From Corynebacterium crudilactis (GTDB lineage: Bacteria; Actinomycetota; Actinomycetes; Mycobacteriales; Mycobacteriaceae): 64,000 bases of DNA. The notes beneath the pieces are model-generated. The model was not told the origin of the DNA and did no database searches. It saw only the letters and a program-made list of their open reading frames with translations. Positions 60,990 through 64,000 of this stretch are shown one piece after another (position 1 is the stretch's first letter; every line of letters begins with the position of its first letter). Location: positions 2,307,358 through 2,371,357 of the forward strand of contig NZ_CP015622.1 in assembly GCF_001643015.1 (NCBI RefSeq), read 5' to 3'. A program made the translations under genes and the position numbers.

Positions 60990-62402
60990 ATGTCTTTTAA
61001 GCGCCGTTCCCTAGCAATTACTTGTGCAATCACTTCCAGTATTGTTCTCGCCGGCATCTCCGGCACTGCTGCTGCACAGTCTTCATTCGTTTCCGGTTCC
61101 TCAGGACTGCTTTCCTCCTCGGAAAATGTTCCCGCTCCCAACAGCGCTCCAAAGAACATCATCTACATGATTGGTGATGGAATGGGATACAACCACCTCT
61201 CCGCAACCAACCTCTTTGAGTCCGGCCAGACCATGCACCAGGTTGCAGGCGAAGCTGGCGCTGTAAAGCCTGTTGAAGGCGGCACTCCAGTTCAGGCTTA
61301 CGAAGGCTCTGAGTGGTCCCAGGTATCACTTTCCACCTACCAAGATGGCAACTCTTATGATCCTGAGCGGGCTTGGGCTGACCACAACTACGTAAATGAA
61401 AGCGTTACCGATTCTGCTGCTGCAGGAACCGCAATGGCAACTGGTGTTAAAACCAGCAATGGCATGGTTGGCGTCAATCCTGCTGGCGAAACCATCAAGA
61501 ACACCTCAGAATATGCCATCGAAAAGGGCAAGGCTGCCGGCGTCGTTTCCTCCGTTCCGTTCAACCACGCCACTCCTGCTGCATGGGCTGCACACAACTC
61601 AAACCGCAATGACCTGCATGCAATGGCAGAAGAAATGATCGGTAGCGATCTCAACGTCATCATGGGCGCCGGCCACCCATTCTTTGACAACAATGCCAAC
61701 CCAATCGCCAACGCTGATGAAGACTACATGCAAGCCGCACAATATGAGCGTCTAGCCAAGGGCGAAACTGACTTCACTTTCATTGAAGAAGATGCCGATT
61801 TCGAAGCATTGGCAAATGGAACAGTAGAGAGCAACAAATACTTCGGCCTCGCACAGGTGGAAGACACTCTCCAACATGATCGTGATGGAGAATCCACCAC
61901 CCCATATGACGTTCCACAAAATGACGTCGTTGATCTTGCCACCATGTCCAGGGCTGCACTGAACGTTTTGAATCAGGATGAAGATGGCTTCCATCTCATG
62001 GTTGAAGGTGGCGCAATCGACTGGGCTGGACACGCAAATGACATCGCTCGCGATATCGAAGAAGTTCAGGCATTCAACAATGCAGTAGAAACAGTCATCG
62101 AATGGGTCGAGACAAACTCCTCTTGGGATGAAACCCTTGTGATCGTCACTGCAGACCACGAAACCGGATATATGACCGGCCCAGATAATGATCCAAACTG
62201 GTCTGCAATGACTGGTGCTGCAGGCATCGTCCCGAACCATGGTTGGTCTTCAGGAAACCACACCAACCAACTTGTGCCACTGTTTGCACGCGGTGCAGGC
62301 GCTTCCGATATTGTCGCGGCAGCTGATGAAGTTGATCTTGTTCGAGGCAACTATATCGACAACGTTGAGGTAGCAAACCTTACCTTCAATAAATGGTGGT
62401 AA
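60990..62402 (+). CDS. phoB: Secreted alkaline phosphatase
   Basis: The 470-residue enzyme has a signal peptide (MSFKRRSLAITCAITSSIVLAG, cleaved near TAAAQ) and acts outside the cell to free phosphate. Metal- and catalytic residues of the alkaline phosphatase family are clear: IGDGMGYNHL (Asp63), nucleophile Ser142 in VTDSAAAGTAMATG, VEGGAIDWAGHAND and TADHETG near the end. It matches the corynebacterial phosphatase called PhoB, induced by phosphate starvation. ATG at 60990 has GAAGGA just upstream. No histidine kinase or regulator is adjacent. Confidence 0.93.
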   Translation: MSFKRRSLAITCAITSSIVLAGISGTAAAQSSFVSGSSGLLSSSENVPAPNSAPKNIIYMIGDGMGYNHLSATNLFESGQTMHQVAGEAGAVKPVEGGTPVQAYEGSEWSQVSLSTYQDGNSYDPERAWADHNYVNESVTDSAAAGTAMATGVKTSNGMVGVNPAGETIKNTSEYAIEKGKAAGVVSSVPFNHATPAAWAAHNSNRNDLHAMAEEMIGSDLNVIMGAGHPFFDNNANPIANADEDYMQAAQYERLAKGETDFTFIEEDADFEALANGTVESNKYFGLAQVEDTLQHDRDGESTTPYDVPQNDVVDLATMSRAALNVLNQDEDGFHLMVEGGAIDWAGHANDIARDIEEVQAFNNAVETVIEWVETNSSWDETLVIVTADHETGYMTGPDNDPNWSAMTGAAGIVPNHGWSSGNHTNQLVPLFARGAGASDIVAAADEVDLVRGNYIDNVEVANLTFNKWW

Positions 62403-62477
62403 CACTCTCCTGACCAGCCGTTTTGATTAAAGCAGCGCGGTGCATTAAAGTTATCCGTGCTGCATAACGCGGTAATG

Positions 62478-62550
62478 GTGGCTGTAGTTCAGCTGGTAGA
62501 GCACCAGGTTGTGATCCTGGGTGTCGCGGGTTCGAGCCCCGTCAGCCACC
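62478..62550 (+). tRNA. tRNA-His (anticodon GTG)
   Basis: Acceptor GTGGCTG pairs with CAGCCAC, the anticodon loop TTGTGAT holds GTG and the T-arm is GCGGGTTCGAGCCCCGT. The base before it (G at 62477) can supply the extra G(-1) of tRNA-His, pairing with C at 62550. CCA is not encoded. Confidence 0.93.
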
Positions 62551-62559
62551 CCTAATGAG

Positions 62560-62599
62560 AACCCTGTGATCTTGATATTTCAAGATCACAGGGTTTTTT
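62560..62599 (+). terminator. Terminator of tRNA-His
   Basis: A perfect 15-bp stem AACCCTGTGATCTTG (62560-62574) and its complement (62581-62595) have a 6-base loop, followed by TTTT. Confidence 0.9.
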
Positions 62600-62705
62600 C
62601 ATTCCGTCAAAAGCCAAGGTGCACAAACTGCCCACCGCCTCTCCTACCAAGATATTTTTAGGCTTTTCGACGTCACCGCAGAGAAGGCTTCGCCAGGCAA
62701 CTTAT

Positions 62706-63617
62706 TCAGGCCACACTATTGGCATGATCTCGACGAAAAACTGCTGGGGTGACTCCATATTTAGCCCGGAAAAGTCGTGTGAGATGCGCTTGACTCTGAA
62801 TGCCGTGATTCATCCCGATGGTCAAGATTGTGAGATTTTGAAGACGTGGATCTCGAAGGTCTCGGTACACTGCTTCCAAACGGAGGGTGCGAATTAACTC
62901 AGCCACACCAATTTCTTCATGTTGAAAGAGCCTCCTATGAAGTGTCCGAACTCCAAGCCTATGGGCACGCGCAATATGTTCAACTGAAAGATTGAAAGAA
63001 GCAAGATTCTCTCGAATATAGCTATGAACAGCAATTCGGAGAGCTTCATCATGAGCATAAGGTGCAGCTTTTTCATAGACAAGACCTGCAAGAAGATCGA
63101 TAGCTGCATGTCCTAAAAGCTCTGAGGATTCCTTACTGGCAGCACCATTCGAAACTGAGGAGTCAATTAACTGCATTAAAATTTCCCCAGCCCCAGGACT
63201 AGCGAAAAGCTGCTTGAATGCTTTATCCAAGGTCCGTTCCGGTAGAGACAGCTGCTCTCTCTGAACTGTCATCACAGTGCAATCCCACTGGCTTTCAAAA
63301 TGAAGCCGATATGGGATCGATGTATCGTAAATCGCTATTTCTCCGGGTCTAAGCCGCAGGTCTTCTTCGCCTTTCCGGGTCAAAAACATGGTTCCAGATT
63401 TCATGGCACAGACCTTTACTGGAGCGTTTTCAGCTTGTGAAATTCTTGCAGCGCTACGGTACAAAACCTGCGAAGTACCAGCGATTTGAAAGGTCGCAAC
63501 TTGTCCTAGAGTGGAGCAGCTTAACTCCCCTTGTGCGATATCGGCAGAAGCATGCAAATCAAGGCCGAACACAGAGTCCATTTGCCCCATCCATTGAGCA
63601 AATTTGGAATCAAACAA
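62706..63617 (-). CDS. AraC-family transcriptional regulator
   Basis: The protein of about 303 residues has an N-terminal AraC-type cupin-like ligand domain (APVKVCAMKSGTMFLTRKGEEDLRLRPGEIAIYD) and a C-terminal AraC double helix-turn-helix (SVEHIARAHRLGVRTLHRRLFQHEEIGVAELIRTLRLEAVYRDL ... SQAHLTRLFRAKYGVTPAVFRR). It is like the regulators of aldehyde/aromatic-acid dehydrogenases. TTG at 63617 is preferred because GGAGG lies eight bases upstream; an opening to 63632 would place it inside the gene. It is divergent from the aldehyde dehydrogenase gene, which it probably controls. Confidence 0.85.
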   Translation of the reverse strand: MFDSKFAQWMGQMDSVFGLDLHASADIAQGELSCSTLGQVATFQIAGTSQVLYRSAARISQAENAPVKVCAMKSGTMFLTRKGEEDLRLRPGEIAIYDTSIPYRLHFESQWDCTVMTVQREQLSLPERTLDKAFKQLFASPGAGEILMQLIDSSVSNGAASKESSELLGHAAIDLLAGLVYEKAAPYAHDEALRIAVHSYIRENLASFNLSVEHIARAHRLGVRTLHRRLFQHEEIGVAELIRTLRLEAVYRDLRDPRLQNLTILTIGMNHGIQSQAHLTRLFRAKYGVTPAVFRRDHANSVA

Positions 63618-63771
63618 CTTCACTACCTCCAATCAGGCAATCGATAAATCGATTTTTCTGGCACAAATGATCAAAAACTCGGGCACTACTAGCCAAACAA
63701 GGAGTGATGCCAAGCACAATAATTAGACCCATGTTAGATATCGACAATTGTAAACATGGAAGGTTTTAACT

Positions 63772-64000
63772 GTGAATATCATCTATGAAAAATTCTTCAT
63801 CAATGGTGAATGGACCACACCGTTAAGTGAAAAGGTCATCGTTTCGATTAATCCCAGTACAGAGCAAACCAATGGACAAGTCCCAGAAGCCGTGGAAGCT
63901 GACATTGATGCTGCTGTCGCTGCAGCACGCAACGCTTTTGATAATCCCCGGATCTGGTCTGGGTGGGAACCTGCTGAGCGTGCCGTAGTAATGCGACAGC
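63772..64000 (+). CDS. Aldehyde dehydrogenase (5' end only)
   Basis: The 76 visible codons read MNIIYEKFFINGEWTTP, then SINPSTEQTNGQVPEAVEADIDAAVAAARNAF and WEPAERAVVMRQ. This is the N-terminus of the NAD(P)-linked aldehyde dehydrogenase superfamily (FINGEW and the NP-x-T segment); the catalytic Cys and Glu lie outside. GTG at 63772 has GGAAGG at 63758-63763. Divergence from an AraC-type regulator suggests control by an aldehyde or its precursor. Confidence 0.88.
   Translation, partial: MNIIYEKFFINGEWTTPLSEKVIVSINPSTEQTNGQVPEAVEADIDAAVAAARNAFDNPRIWSGWEPAERAVVMRQ

Overview
The window is a Corynebacterium chromosome segment, most likely from the C. glutamicum group. Codon use, frequent TTG/GTG starts, the clpP1-tig, rpiB-DsbA/pepN, metB, glbO and ettA-ssb neighbourhoods, a second carotenoid pair crtB2/crtI2 and a secreted PhoB-type phosphatase all fit. 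From memory, MetB is very close to that of C. glutamicum ATCC 13032 but not identical, so another strain or a sister species is likely. The core gene order (clpP1, tig, rpiB, DsbA-like/Rv2466c, pepN, glbO, thioesterase, ettA, ssb-like) is also the order I recall from the Mycobacterium tuberculosis Rv2461c-Rv2478c region. The accessory blocks therefore look like insertions into a conserved actinobacterial backbone.

Layout. 1-12.2 kb: core housekeeping genes (clpP1 end, tig, tRNA-Pro, tRNA-Gly, rpiB, mycothiol-linked DsbA-like protein, pepN, YbjN-domain protein), small unknown genes, then crtI2. 12.2-13.1 kb: crtB2. 13.4-28.4 kb: an AT-rich catabolic locus made of two operons that converge on a LacI-type regulator. 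The plus operon encodes a HisD-family dehydrogenase, an SDR, an HpcH/HpaI aldolase and a GH13 alpha-glucosidase. The minus operon encodes a second HisD-family dehydrogenase, a complete sugar-type ABC importer, an alpha/beta hydrolase, a double NTF2/SnoaL protein, a bicupin and a carbon-nitrogen hydrolase. I read it as uptake and breakdown of an unknown glucosylated (poly)alcohol; it is the best candidate here for an undescribed system.

28.7-39.9 kb: an MFS transporter, then an AhpD-like fusion protein with a peptide-type ABC importer, divergent from a FAD/NAD(P)-binding protein and a class III aminotransferase. The divergent promoter carries two McbR-type sites (one perfect, one with a single mismatch), which points to sulfur control. 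39.9-41.4 kb: a membrane protein gene that appears to be broken, with an unrelated small membrane protein gene between its two halves. 41.6-49.1 kb: DedA, SDR/TetR pair, metB, an ABC ATPase divergent from glbO, ChrA, a conserved unknown protein and a thioesterase.

49.2-55.6 kb: a probable organophosphate or phosphonate uptake set (alkaline-phosphatase-superfamily hydrolase, ABC importer with a Tat-type lipoprotein, HAD phosphatase, UTRA-GntR regulator). 55.7-64 kb: ettA, an SSB-like gene with two perfect DnaA boxes upstream, a CopD/CtaG membrane protein, tRNA-Arg, secreted alkaline phosphatase, tRNA-His, an AraC-type regulator and the start of an aldehyde dehydrogenase gene. I found no CRISPR array, rRNA operon or recognisable insertion sequence.
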